DNA of 64,000 bases from Cheiracanthium punctorium (Eukaryota; Arthropoda; Arachnida; Araneae; Cheiracanthiidae), in the NCBI GenBank assembly GCA_038373885.1, contig JAWZYV010019498.1:1-64000 (forward strand), in the 5' to 3' direction. The position numbers were made by a program, and so were the translations under genes. Positions 35,198 to 45,541 of the stretch are shown in pieces. Under the pieces are notes generated by a model. The model was not told where the DNA came from and made no database searches. It saw only the letters and a list, made by a program, of their open reading frames with translations. Within the stretch, counting starts at the first letter, position 1, and each line of letters begins with the position of its first letter.

Positions 35198-38106
35198 CAG
35201 GGCTGGGAAGTAGCGCGCTACTTGTAGCGAAACTACAGTAGCCGCTACTTTTTTTTGTAGTTTGTAGTGTAGCGCGCTACTTTTTTTAAAAAGTAGTGTA
35301 GCGTGTAGCGCGCTACAAAAAAACAGTAGTTTGTAGCGATTTTTGGAAGCTACTTTTGCCGTGTCATCATTTCCGGCGATTGATCCCGTGGTGCAATTTC
35401 TCTCTCTTCTGACTCCAAGCATAACTAGTGCGTTTCAGTACGCTATAATGGGAACCCAATATATTTTTCAGAATCTTGAAGACGCACTGGGGAGAAAAGT
35501 GCCCCCACTGAGCGGTGGGCGTGCTTTTGTGGTTTCACGCGTTATCCTTTGGCGGTGGTCATTAAAAGTCAATAAATTCTTCGACCCTGCACTGTATCCC
35601 CCCTTGTACAATGCCTTGACCATTAAAAAAAAACCCCGCTGCGTCCGGAAAAAGACGCAACTGGAAATCGGCCTTGATGCTTGAAAGACACCCAATCACT
35701 CCCCCTCCCCCCCTCCCAGGGGACACACGCACACGAGGGGGGGGGGTTGCTTTGCCTGAAGCGGAAGCCTGACATTGTGCATCTTTTTTCTTTTTATCGT
35801 TCTCAGTATTATTTGTAGAATCACCAATCTGCCATAAAGAGGAAAAAAAAGGAAGGTAAGAGAGGTCCAAAGTTGAACAGAGGTTATTTTGATGGGGCCT
35901 CGAGAGTCTCATTATCACACAGGCGTGTGGGCCCGTGAGCCCCTGAAAAATAAAGGCCTCGCAAATCTCTCCATTTATTGTATATTAAATTTATATATGC
36001 TGCAATAATAATTTTTATTAAGCTAAATTTCCTTTATCTATATCATAATTGTGTAACAATAAAAAGGCTTCGAGACTTATTTTCTGTTCTTCTTTCTAAC
36101 ACAATGATAATGGTTTCTAAGACTAGATCAATAAAATAGAAATTAAAGGCGTTATTGAAAATTTATATCCATTAGTTAGCATTTTTTTAAATATTATGAT
36201 GAAGAAAAGAAAATGGTATATGAGCGCTAAATGGTATATGAAAGCTACCTAGTTGCATTTTTAAAAAATAGGAGGGGGCGCAAAATCTTCAGTTGTCAGG
36301 TGGAAACGAGATTTAGTCATTTGCTGTGGGACAGAGAAACTGTTCTCTCAGCTTGTTTCCATCCCAGATTCAAACTATTCTGGATTAAGGAGGAGAGGAA
36401 GACCGAAGCCAAAAAAAAATGGATGGAGGAATACCTCCAGAATATGTTTCCGACAACTTCAGATATCAGTATCGAGGATCAGCCCATGGATGATGACTTT
36501 TCTGGTTTTTTTAATTTCTCTTTCGCATGCACTCGAAATAGTTACGAGGAAGAACTTACAAGGTTCTTGTCAGAGCCAATTAAACCCCTATCTTCGCTTT
36601 CGTACACGTATATGAAAGAAGCCTTCAAAGAAACTAACACTGGCGTGCCGTCCAGTGCATCTGTACAAAGATTGTTTTCGATTGCATCGGACGCATTTTC
36701 TCTTCGACGATCATGTTTGGCGGATAACAATTTTGAGATCCAGCTCTTGTTAAAATTTAATAAACATGTTTTTGAATAAATTTATGTGGTTTTTATTTTA
36801 TACTAGAGGCATGGCAGTCTTCCATGAATATGTTGAAATTCTTTCTTTCGTTAAAATTTTAAAGTGTCTATTATATTTAAATTATTAGGTTTTTTGTGTA
36901 ATAATTTTCAGAATTTAATACGAAAATATGAGAATTTCTATAATAATTAATAGTTTGTAAAATCCTTAGAGACTTATCTCTCTCTTAGCCTTAAAATAAC
37001 AATATAATTCTATAAAATTCTTTTATACCTAACACAAAGTTGTGTTGATGATAATAACTTTTAAAATTTCTTTAACATATATAGAGGATTTTTTTAATGC
37101 AATGTTTTAAATAGATATATCATGAATTTAATTAGTAATTGTTTTCATTATTTTATAATATGCATATCATATGTGATGTTTTCAATTAAAACAATTATAC
37201 AATATTACATGGTTCACACGGGTCATTCGTCATAAATCACTAATTTGGTAAGTCATGAAAAAAGGCTTTTATACTCATTAATTTTGATTTGTGCTCAAGA
37301 AACTAGAATGTTTGTACAACATGAAAGGGGTCTCAAAACGGGCCTTTTTTTCCCGTTCAGACATCCATTTTATTATTATATTTTTAAAAACTTTTTTAGT
37401 TCTTATGATTTTTCTCATGCTTTCAGAGCTCACTTTCCCAATTTATTTTTATCATAGAGGTATTAAAACTTAATTAGTTTCAGCAATACTTCAATAATTA
37501 GCAGTAGTTGCCAGTAGCGTATATATAGGCTTCCATTTCGGGGGGAGGGGGACGATTCGGTATTTTAAACTTTATTGTTCTAAAGTTAAAAGAAATGTTT
37601 CAAAATAGCTCCTTTTTAATAATTGCTTTACATTTTCGGAGGGGGCCCGCCTCCCCCTGCTCAAATACTCGCCTGGTAGTTGTTTATTAGAGCAATAGTT
37701 TTTTCTAATTAAAGGCGAAAAGGTGCCCGGGGTCTTTCGTGCGTCCACCAAATCTGCGGCGCTCAACGCTACAAGGAAACCACCTTTTAATAAACGCGTT
37801 CTTTGGACGCGAGAGACACCCGCTGAGGTCATTAATCACGCTGGACGCGAGTAGAAAACCAAGGCTTTCGATATCGATAGTTTTCTCTAATTAGTATATA
37901 AATATCCTTAAATATGAATGTAATGCAAATTGAATCTGTTAGCAAAATTTGTCTCTTAAAAGTAGCGAAGTAGCGACTACATTTCAAAAGTAGTGTAGCT
38001 AACTACATTTGTCAAAAAGTAGTTGTAGTTGTAGTTAACTACATTTTTCGAAAAGTAGCGGTAGTTGTAGCGCGCTACAAAAAAAAAGTAGTTTTTCCCA
38101 CCACTG
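35198..38106 (+). mobile_element. hAT transposon with perfect 8-bp duplication
   Basis: Begins CAGGGCTGGGAAGTAGCGCG and ends AGTTTTTCCCACCACTG. GTTATAAT stands at 35190-35197 and 38107-38114. Both ends are packed with TAGCGCGCTAC / GTAGTTGTAG words, likely subterminal transposase-binding repeats. Contains a C-terminal transposase fragment at 36231-36779. C- and G-run patches (35700-35750 and 37540-37650) suggest further small insertions. Confidence 0.92.
36231..36779 (+). pseudogene. hAT transposase C-terminal fragment (182 aa)
   Basis: The open frame runs from ATG 36231 to TAA 36779. The middle carries CFHPRFKLFWI (RNase-H-like fold region). The end carries GVPSSASVQRLFSIASDAFS and LADNNFEIQLLLKFNKH, the hAT_C dimerisation motif. 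Full transposases of this type are about 600 aa with an N-terminal BED zinc finger; neither the BED finger nor the catalytic Asp blocks are in this frame or clearly upstream. AATAAA overlaps the stop. It is the own-gene remnant of the 35198-38106 element. The uninterrupted frame suggests a fairly recent internal deletion. Confidence 0.85.
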
Positions 38107-38163
38107 GTTATAATCAACAAACTCTGCGAAGGCAGTGCAGCAATGATGAGTCAGTTAATGTAA

Positions 38164-40160
38164 GAAATAATGTAATAAGTTTTACAACACAGTATCCTTA
38201 AATATTATTAATCTAAATATATAAAACATATTTCAAAGTTACAAAAAGAAAGGTACAGAATTTTATAGTATCGATTAACATTTTCAGGGGATGAAATCTA
38301 AATCAATACAAAATTAAAAGTCGGACTGTCCCAGTTTGGAAAAACTTGAAATTAGTAAAACGTGCCCCATACATTAATATTCAGAAATAACAAAATTGCT
38401 AAAAAGCTATGCAATACCAATAATAACAAAAGTATTATGTATTTATGCAATCATTGTTTTCTTTCGTAATTTTCATATCTCTGAGGGTTTTTTTTTTTTA
38501 TAATGAAAGGCTGAAATTTCATACAACACAAATAGTGTACTTTCCTCATTTTACTAACTGTTAATTTTTTGCACGAAGCTGTATGAAAATTAAATTTTAT
38601 TTTTATTGGTATTTGAACTCTGGAAAATTTTAAGCGATACTATAAAATTCTGTACCTTTTTTACGTTACTTTGTAATTTATTTTATGTGTCTATGATAAA
38701 TATTTAAGTAAAGGCAAAACCTAGGTCATCGTTTTTGGGATACACTGATCATGTTACTGATATCTTTTTAGAAAAAATATCTTGGGTAATAATATTTACC
38801 CGATTCAAAAACTTTTAAAGTTCATATTAAGTTTATCATTAAGTTTCTTTCATTATTAAAATTACTTTGGGAAAATGAAATATACGGGTTCTTCCAAATC
38901 TAAACTTGTCATTAATATGAATTCGTTAGTTATATTAGTAGTATATTGTAGAATTTTCTACAATAAAATTTGGTTATCGTAATAATTTAGTTGTTCAAGT
39001 TTTGTTATAAGTTCGTTGAGTGCATGCAGTTGTCAAATTCAATTAGCTTTCCCTTTTTTAATAAAAATAATTATATGCATTCGAAATTATTTTCTCTTCT
39101 TAAGATATACATATGCAAAACCATAAAAAATTTGTGCATTTGTACTAAGTCAGTTCTTATGTAAAGTTCATGTCACATTGGGCATTAATAAATAGTAAAT
39201 AGCTTATTAAACCGAGTGATAAAAATTATTTTAATCATACCTGCATTTTCAATAAGCGTGTGCGTGTGTGTCAGTTACATCAACTGTAAATAATCGATAA
39301 TAACAGAATTTAGACGATTATTCGACGATGTAAACATCTTTAGGCTATCATAGCGATAAAACAATTATTAAAGATGTTCTTTTTTAAAAACTACAGGATT
39401 TTTGAAATGCTTTAAAATAAACCAATGATGATAAACGCTCAGAAAATCAATACTGCTTTTTCACAAACTGCACTATGCACTTTTGTTATTCAAAACTTAT
39501 ATTTTCATAAACTTTTTTAAAAAGTGCAAAAATTGCAGTATTAAATGGGTTGAGGCGCGATTCATGTAGAGAGTTTTGTTTTAATTGTTCATAAATGCTA
39601 CCGGTTTATCGTTTATAATAGTTCGTAACTACAATTTGGGAACTGAATATTTTCGTGTCTCTGTAATTGGATGCTTTAAAAAGCTGTTCAAATTTTACAT
39701 TATTTTTTCAAAGAACAACCTTTACAAAAAGATTAAAAGAAAAGCAAAGTACTTTTTAAAATGATAAACAATTTAATGTTCAATAAACAGACAGTTCAAT
39801 AAAACTGCATTAAAACTTGGCGATTGACTAGAAATGTTAGATTAACAAAGAAATTAATTTGTTCATGTGCTTCTTCCTTAATCGGTGAAGCTTTTTGTCC
39901 CTTTTTCTCAAAAGATTGAAAATTTTTCATTAATTATGGTACGTATTCTTGAAAATAATATGAAAAGAGTTTTTTCAAAGCTGCTTGTGCTTTTGCAAAC
40001 AAATAAATGAGAATACAATCAAATGCAATAAACAATTTATAAACAAAAAAATGATGTATAGATTTGCATAATTAAAAGATATTAAAATATAGACTGTTGT
40101 TTCCAGTTTAAACAGGAGATTCATCAACAGAGAACTTCTTTGTTTATTGTTATTGGAAAG
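38164..40160. other. Remaining interior of the outer hAT, no gene recognised
   Basis: AT-rich. No transposase blocks or other domains were recognised. A short GT tract lies near 39258. Confidence 0.4.
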
Positions 40161-40174
40161 CTACACGAGGGCTA

Positions 40175-40370
40175 TCTACCTAAGGCAGGGGATGCCTGGG
40201 TGGAGGACTTTTTTAGGGGTTAGAATGCGTATTCACGTTACATCTGGAGAAAACTGCCCAAAACTTCAGATTATTAGATCGATGACCGCGTGAGAGACCA
40301 GAACCTTGGACATCCACTTCAGCCATCTTCCAGTGTGTTTTAGTGGCTTTAGCACTCAGCAACTGGTTGG
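40175..40370 (-). mobile_element. tRNA-derived SINE, second copy
   Basis: On the minus strand this matches the SINE at 15075: a GTGCTAAAGCCACT head, GAAGATGGCTGAAGTGG, TTTTCTCCAGATGTAACGTG and AAAAGTCCTCC in the same order. The CAA tail is missing, so it is 3-prime truncated. Confidence 0.8.
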
Positions 40371-40563
40371 CAAGATAAAGTAGAATTTCACATATAAATG
40401 TTACTGCTGTATAGCAAATCTTAAAGAAAACTAATTTTGTGATGTCTGTCAAAAGTTCACTTTCCGAGTCAAAATCAACATATTTTCAAATTTCTTCAAC
40501 ATAGTTATCGACAGAGTTAGATATTCGAATTAGAGGCATTTGAAAAAAGATTTGAGTGGCTAC

Positions 40564-40733
40564 AAACGGAGACAAATTAATGCAATTTTGTGGTTGGGGG
40601 TGGCTAGTTGAAATTTATGTCCATTTTATGAAAGTAAAATAGGATCTCTTTCATTTTTTGTAATTTCGATGTTTTTTCTCAATAGATTTGGCGGCGATTG
40701 CCCCACATCCCTTTCTTCCTCTTTAATCCGTCA
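40564..40733. mobile_element. hAT MITE of the GGCGGATTA family
   Basis: GTGGCTAC (40556-40563) and GTGGCTAG (40734-40741) form an 8-bp duplication with one mismatch. The right end is TTTAATCCGTCA. It shares the inverted TGAAAGTAAAATAGGATCTC core with the copies at 8285 and 63618. Confidence 0.75.
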
Positions 40734-40830
40734 GTGGCTAGATAATTTATACATTTCAGGAGTGCGCCCTTTAAAAAATCCAAGGTCTGCGCCCCATTGA
40801 AGCGGTCAGTCCGACCCTGGACTTACGTAT

Positions 40831-41209
40831 ACTATGCATAATCAATTTAAATAAAAATATACACTTACCTTTAATAATTCAAGAAGAATCTCACTCAAAT
40901 TTGAGCCATTGAACTGTATATATATACGCCAACTGTCTTGTTGAAAATTGAAAAATTCAAAACGAAGCATTCTTCGCAAATAACTAACTGTACAAATAAC
41001 ATTAAAAATTATTAAATTGAAGCATTACTTTACTTAGAAGAAGTGGAAACATAAATTTCTTGTAGTGAAAATTTAGCAATATCACATAGGATAGCTTTAA
41101 AAAAATTAATACCAACTTTTTTTTCGGCTAAATAGAGTCTAAATATGCCACGTTGTTTTTTATTTGGCCATTTTACTAAAGCCCAATATCTTTCAATATT
41201 TTGAGTATC
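40831..41209. other. Spacer
   Basis: AT-rich DNA between two transposons. No gene seen. Confidence 0.5.
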
Positions 41210-41211
41210 TA

Positions 41212-43032
41212 CAGCTGCGGGGAAAAAAAAAAATGACCCACTTGCTCTTTATTTTGCTGTAGTTCGTCATACAGGAAAGTTATATATACCATACGTTTGC
41301 AAATTGCTATTAATTTAATTTGCATAAGGAGCCGTCTTCATATTTAATTCTGCATCAACTTTGTTTTTCTCAATGGCAACACTGTATTTTGACTTTATTA
41401 AATGAAAGAAAACCTTCAAATTACCCTGAATATAAATTTTCACCAATTTTCTACTATAATTTCCGGAGATATTGCAATTTTTTTTTTTTCACGTTTTTAA
41501 GGGACTTTCTGCAAATTGAAAAATGCTATTTATAGGTTCCGAACTTTTCGTCTTTCATTCATTTCGATCAAAAGAATTAAAAGAAATAAACATCATTTTC
41601 AAGGAAAATATTTTTTCCATCTCTTTTAAAGTTCTTTGTAGTAAGAATATCAAGGGTAGAAATTAGAATATTTAGTCAGTGGTCCAAATGACCCGCGAGT
41701 TCAGAAGTTCCTTGGTTCGTACACATGATTTAAAGAAAAATGCAAAACGACTGCTCACGATTTTGAAAAGCTTTCTAATTTTGAAATTGTTATTGAGTAT
41801 TTCCCTTGATTCTCTTAGACAGGTGAAATGTTGGCAGGAGTGAGAGGCTGCTCTCTGCTCTTCTGACTACTAGCATGAATGTTACTCAGCTGCGGTCGAA
41901 CTTGAAGAATGGTTTCATGATTGAAAATTAATTTGCTTGAATTCCATGTAAAAATGCAATTACTTTTTTGCCTCAATATTATCAATGTGTTTGTTATTTC
42001 ACTTTCTTCATTTAATATTATCGTCTGCAAAGTGCAATATTCTTATAAGACTTTTGGCAGAATTTTAATTTATGTTCAGATGAAAATTTAGGCAGAAAAA
42101 CGTGATTTTGAATGTTTGATAAAGTATGGAGAAGTCCAAAGACCCAATATTTCCAATATTAAAAAAGGTCAAATTCATCCCTCGAATATTGAGGATGTTA
42201 GTTTTTAAGAAATAGGACGTTGTATTAGAAGACATACATCTACTGCATCTAATTCTATAACTGGAAAATATTTTATTTGGGGTAATATGGTATCGGACGC
42301 AACAATAGATGCTTTATTTATAGAATCACCATCAAACTGTAAAAACCTCTAATTTATTTGCTTCAAAATTTGATATTTTTTAATACCGCTATCTTTTACT
42401 GTGTTTTTGCACAAAAGAAATCTAATTTACTTAAGATATTTTCAAAAAATTGTCACTTAATAAATTTATATATGGTCCCTTAACTCGTGAAAACAACATA
42501 ATATAAATTAAACTACCGAACGTAAAAAATTGAAATTTGGCTATGTTTCTATTCATAACTTTTTTAAATATTAATTTAATAATTTATAATTCATATTAAT
42601 ATCTTATTTAAAATCATAATAACATTAAATTGTGTTTGGGCATTTAGTTCTAATAGTACGAATGAAAATCAGCTTCTTATTATCAATATTATATGAGATA
42701 TGATTTAAAGTATGAAAAAATATTTTAACATATGGAGAAAGGAATTTTGGGTGCTCATAACTCACCCATTTTCAGTTCAAATTTATTGAAAATGGGTATC
42801 CGGGGTTAAAATGAGCTGAATTTTTGAAATATAAAGTCATAAATATCTAGGGGTTGCTATTGGGGAAAAAAAGTTGGTGTGAATTTTAATATGTAGATGG
42901 CCCCTTATGCAATTTTTATGCATAGCAAATTAAAGTGTACGTCAATCAAAAAAGATTGGTATCTGTAACTTTGCTGTACGACGATCGACGGCCGAAAAAA
43001 GTACAAGTGGGACTTTTTTTTTTCCGCAGCTG
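41212..43032. mobile_element. TA-flanked DNA transposon with CAGCTGCGG ends
   Basis: CAGCTGCGGGGAAAAAAA at the left is inverted as TTTTTTTCCGCAGCTG at the right. TA stands on both sides (41210-41211 and 43033-43034). The next ~120 bp are also inverted (CATACGTTTGCAAATTGC against its counterpart near 42920). TA targets point to Tc1/mariner-like or similar, but no transposase frame was recognised. A relative lies at 52994. Confidence 0.65.
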
Positions 43033-43456
43033 TACCATAGTTTCTGGATCAACAAAATTATATTTGTGATTAACTTTAAAATGTTCAAATCCTGATTTTT
43101 GTAATTCCTAAGATTTTTATGCTTTCCAACAGTCCGTGTAAATTATACTACCTTTACATTATTTATTATACTTTGTATAAGAGTAGCCACACTACGGTTT
43201 TCTACTCATTCTAACAGTTGTAGCAGATGTTTATCAGGTGTAGGTCTTTTCTGAATTCTTCCAGTTAGTTATTTTACACTACTATCAAGTGTTTGGAAAG
43301 TCAAATTGAGTCACTCTAGATTTTTTAATCTTTCTCCTCCTTTTTTAAGGTAATACTTGTACTGTAAATTGCTGTTTTAGAGCAGTCGTAACTCTTCCTT
43401 GAATATTTACCAACTAATTCTTATTAGTATGGGGAAAATGTTGGTGTGGGTAGAAA

Positions 43457-43639
43457 TTGTCTACTGGTCACGTTAACGTGGCCTGGGAACTGGCCGTAAT
43501 ACAGCACCATCACCCAAGCCCACTTCCAATTTGCGATATTTTAAAGTTATTGGGTACCCCAGTTTCTGTTGCATATCACTCATCATCAAAGGAGGGCATT
43601 CATGCAGTTGAACAAATGTTTGGTCTGTTGGATTGCTAA
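43457..43639 (+). CDS. Short duplicated open frame, unknown
   Basis: A 60-aa frame, MSTGHVNVAWELAVIQHHH..., whose second half PICDILKLLGTPVSVAYHSS is the same in the locus C duplicate (48285-48476). I do not recognise it. It could be a relic exon of an older gene or a transposon fragment. The ATG frame survives in both copies despite small indels near the start (C has three extra residues). Confidence 0.3.
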   Translation: MSTGHVNVAWELAVIQHHHPSPLPICDILKLLGTPVSVAYHSSSKEGIHAVEQMFGLLDC

Positions 43640-44223
43640 TTTTAGTTCTGAGTTGAGTACACAAAAGTGGTATGCTTTGGAACTTGCACATATATTTTCA
43701 AGGCTTTAAAGCTGTTTTTTTTTAAGGAAATCATGCAACTTTTGAACAGTTTTTTAAATAAGTCAGTTACACTACAGTCTTGAAGAAAATTAGAATGTTT
43801 TTTTACAAGTAGTACTGTGAAATGTAACAATCAATATGAGTTAAAAAACACGCCGGAGAAAAATGCTTGACCATGCGGAATTTTTCCATCATTTCCACAA
43901 ACATTTAGTGCTTTGGACAATTTTTGATAGCAATTTAAACTCAAAAGTGGAAAATTCTCCTTTTCAGTTAATGCATGGAAAGTATGGTACTGATTACCAG
44001 GAGGAGGGGGGGGGATAGAATTGTCATTTTTGTGAAGAAAAACAAAGTATATAAAAAAATAGGTTACAATAAAAGAACCTGGGCACATATTTTCAAACTC
44101 AACCTATATAAATACTGCAAGTTTGATTCAAAAGTTTAATATCATACACTGTTGCAAATTATTCATACTTTTATAATATAATGTTACGTTCTTTGTAATT
44201 ATTTTTTATAAACTTTTTTTCTT

Positions 44224-44235
44224 GTTTCTTGCAGA
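44224..44235 (+). other. Candidate 3-prime splice site of locus B
   Basis: TTTTTTCTTGTTTCTTGCAG precedes ATTACACAACTTTCTTGTGC. Same position as in locus A. In locus C the AG is changed (TTGCAC, about 49325-49329). Confidence 0.4.
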
Positions 44236-44656
44236 TTACACAACTTTCTTGTGCTGCTGCATTTTTTCCAGTTTTCCTAAAGAAGTTTTAAGTTCCAGAC
44301 TGTTGGATTTCTTTTGAATATAGTTAAGTAAATTTTAAAATTGGACCTGAAGCGTATTCACAAGCCACATCATAAGTTTATCCTAGAAATTGCTTCATAT
44401 ATTTTAATTAACTAGGAGAATTCAATTTTAAGATAAGAAAACTTTCATTTCTTTCCTTAGTCCCAAAATTCTTCAACATTTACTGCATGTTAATGTAGAT
44501 TGACAATACATGTGTTTTTTGTTTTAAGAAGCACTTCGCAAAACTTTTTCGCATTCACATTAAGGAATGGATAGCGTGTCAAAATGTGAGAATATTTGTT
44601 TATAAAAAGAATTTGGAGTATCATTGTTACCCATTCATTTTTAATAAATTGCGATT

Positions 44657-45541
44657 ATGTTCACCATGGATGTAAAAACCTGCATTAGCGATTCTCACCA
44701 AAGGACATTGTCTCGTAATCCACGTTCAAAGGTTAGTTTGAGTTCTCATGGAGATATAAGAGACTTTAGTAAAAGCTCAGGTGAAAAAGCCTATGCATGT
44801 AATCTATGTAACAAGGTTTTCTCTCGGAAAGGAGGCTTAAATACACATCTTAATACTCACACAGGAGAGAAACCACATATGTGTGACATATGTCGAAAGG
44901 CATTCTCTGATAAAAGTAGCTTGAAAAAACATCTTCTTACCCACTCAGGAGAGAAACCTCATGTATGTCACATATGTCAAAGCAGATTCTCCCAAAAGCC
45001 AAACTTGAAAACACATCTTCGTACCCACGCAGGAGAGAAACCTCATATGTGTGACATATGTCAAAAAAGATTCTCCCAGAAGTCACAATTGAATAGACAT
45101 CTTCATACCCACACAGGAGACAAACCTCATGTGTGTGACATTTGTCAGAAAGCATTCTCCGATCAAGGAAACTTTAAAGTACATCTTCGTAGCCACACAG
45201 GAGAGAAACCTTATGTGTGCGACATATGTCAAAAAAGATTCTCCCACAAGCCACACTTGAAAACACATCTTCATATCCACACAGGAGAAAAGCCTCATGT
45301 GTGTGACATATGTCAAAGAAGATTCTCCCAGAAGTCACAATTGAATAGACATCTTTATACCCACACAGGAGAGAAACCTCATGTGTGTGACATTTGTCAG
45401 AAAGCATTCTCCGATAAAGGAAACTTTAAAACACATCTTCGTACCCACACAGAAGAGAAACCTTATGTGTGCGACATATGTCAAAAAAGATTCTCTCAAA
45501 AGCGACACTGGAATAATCATCTTCATATCCACACAGGATAG
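44657..45541 (+). CDS. C2H2 zinc-finger protein, locus B, nine fingers then TAG
   Basis: Starts MFTMDVKTCISDSHQ; the internal Met at 44666 has the better context (ACCATGG). A leader of about 45 residues precedes nine consecutive C2H2 fingers, from YACNLCNKVFSRKGG to YVCDICQKRFSQKRHWNNH, with TGEKP-type linkers (variants TGDKP, TEEKP). It is 294 aa, presumably nuclear and DNA-binding, with no effector domain seen. Helix contact segments differ between fingers (DKSSLKK, QKSQLNR, DKGNFKT), with repeats of the same helix, typical of finger duplication. It ends at TAG 45539-45541 in a linker whose expected codon is GAG. It may encode a truncated protein. Confidence 0.78.
   Translation: MFTMDVKTCISDSHQRTLSRNPRSKVSLSSHGDIRDFSKSSGEKAYACNLCNKVFSRKGGLNTHLNTHTGEKPHMCDICRKAFSDKSSLKKHLLTHSGEKPHVCHICQSRFSQKPNLKTHLRTHAGEKPHMCDICQKRFSQKSQLNRHLHTHTGDKPHVCDICQKAFSDQGNFKVHLRSHTGEKPYVCDICQKRFSHKPHLKTHLHIHTGEKPHVCDICQRRFSQKSQLNRHLYTHTGEKPHVCDICQKAFSDKGNFKTHLRTHTEEKPYVCDICQKRFSQKRHWNNHLHIHTG

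Larger units (their letters stand above)
35061..38163 (+). pseudogene. hAT C-terminal dimerisation domain, split by another hAT
   Basis: From 35061 the frame reads CERTFSKLKIIKTRMRSNL, then GALLSMQCE and a TAG (35160-35162), then DKLLEVYNDVI up to 35197. After the 2.9-kb hAT inserted there, the same frame resumes at 38113 as INKLCEGSAAMMSQLM and stops at 38161-38163. CERxFSKLKIIK is characteristic of the hAT_C region in ZMYM/DUF4371-type hAT transposases. Upstream parts of the transposase were not recognised. It fits the outer element. Confidence 0.8.
33999..40819. mobile_element. Outer hAT-type element, heavily interrupted
   Basis: Left end CAATGGGTCGGACTGGCC and right end GGTCAGTCCGACCCTG are inverted. 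TACGTAT lies close to both (33990-33996 and 40824-40830), offset by a few bases, perhaps a damaged duplication. Inside is a hAT_C domain relic (35061-38163). Without the later insertions it would be about 3.2 kb. Insertions are 34480-34898, 35198-38106, a SINE at 40175-40370 and a MITE at 40564-40733. Confidence 0.6.
43215..44656 (+). other. Upstream region of locus B, duplicated before locus C
   Basis: Collinear with 48080-49745 (starting near CTTCCAGTTAGTTATTTTAC). It contains the short conserved frame at 43457-43639 and the splice-acceptor-like site at 44234. Confidence 0.75.

Noticed and set aside
35343..35918. Open frames on both strands at the left of the inner hAT
   Set aside because: No hAT or other motif; they overlap each other and C/G-run sequence.
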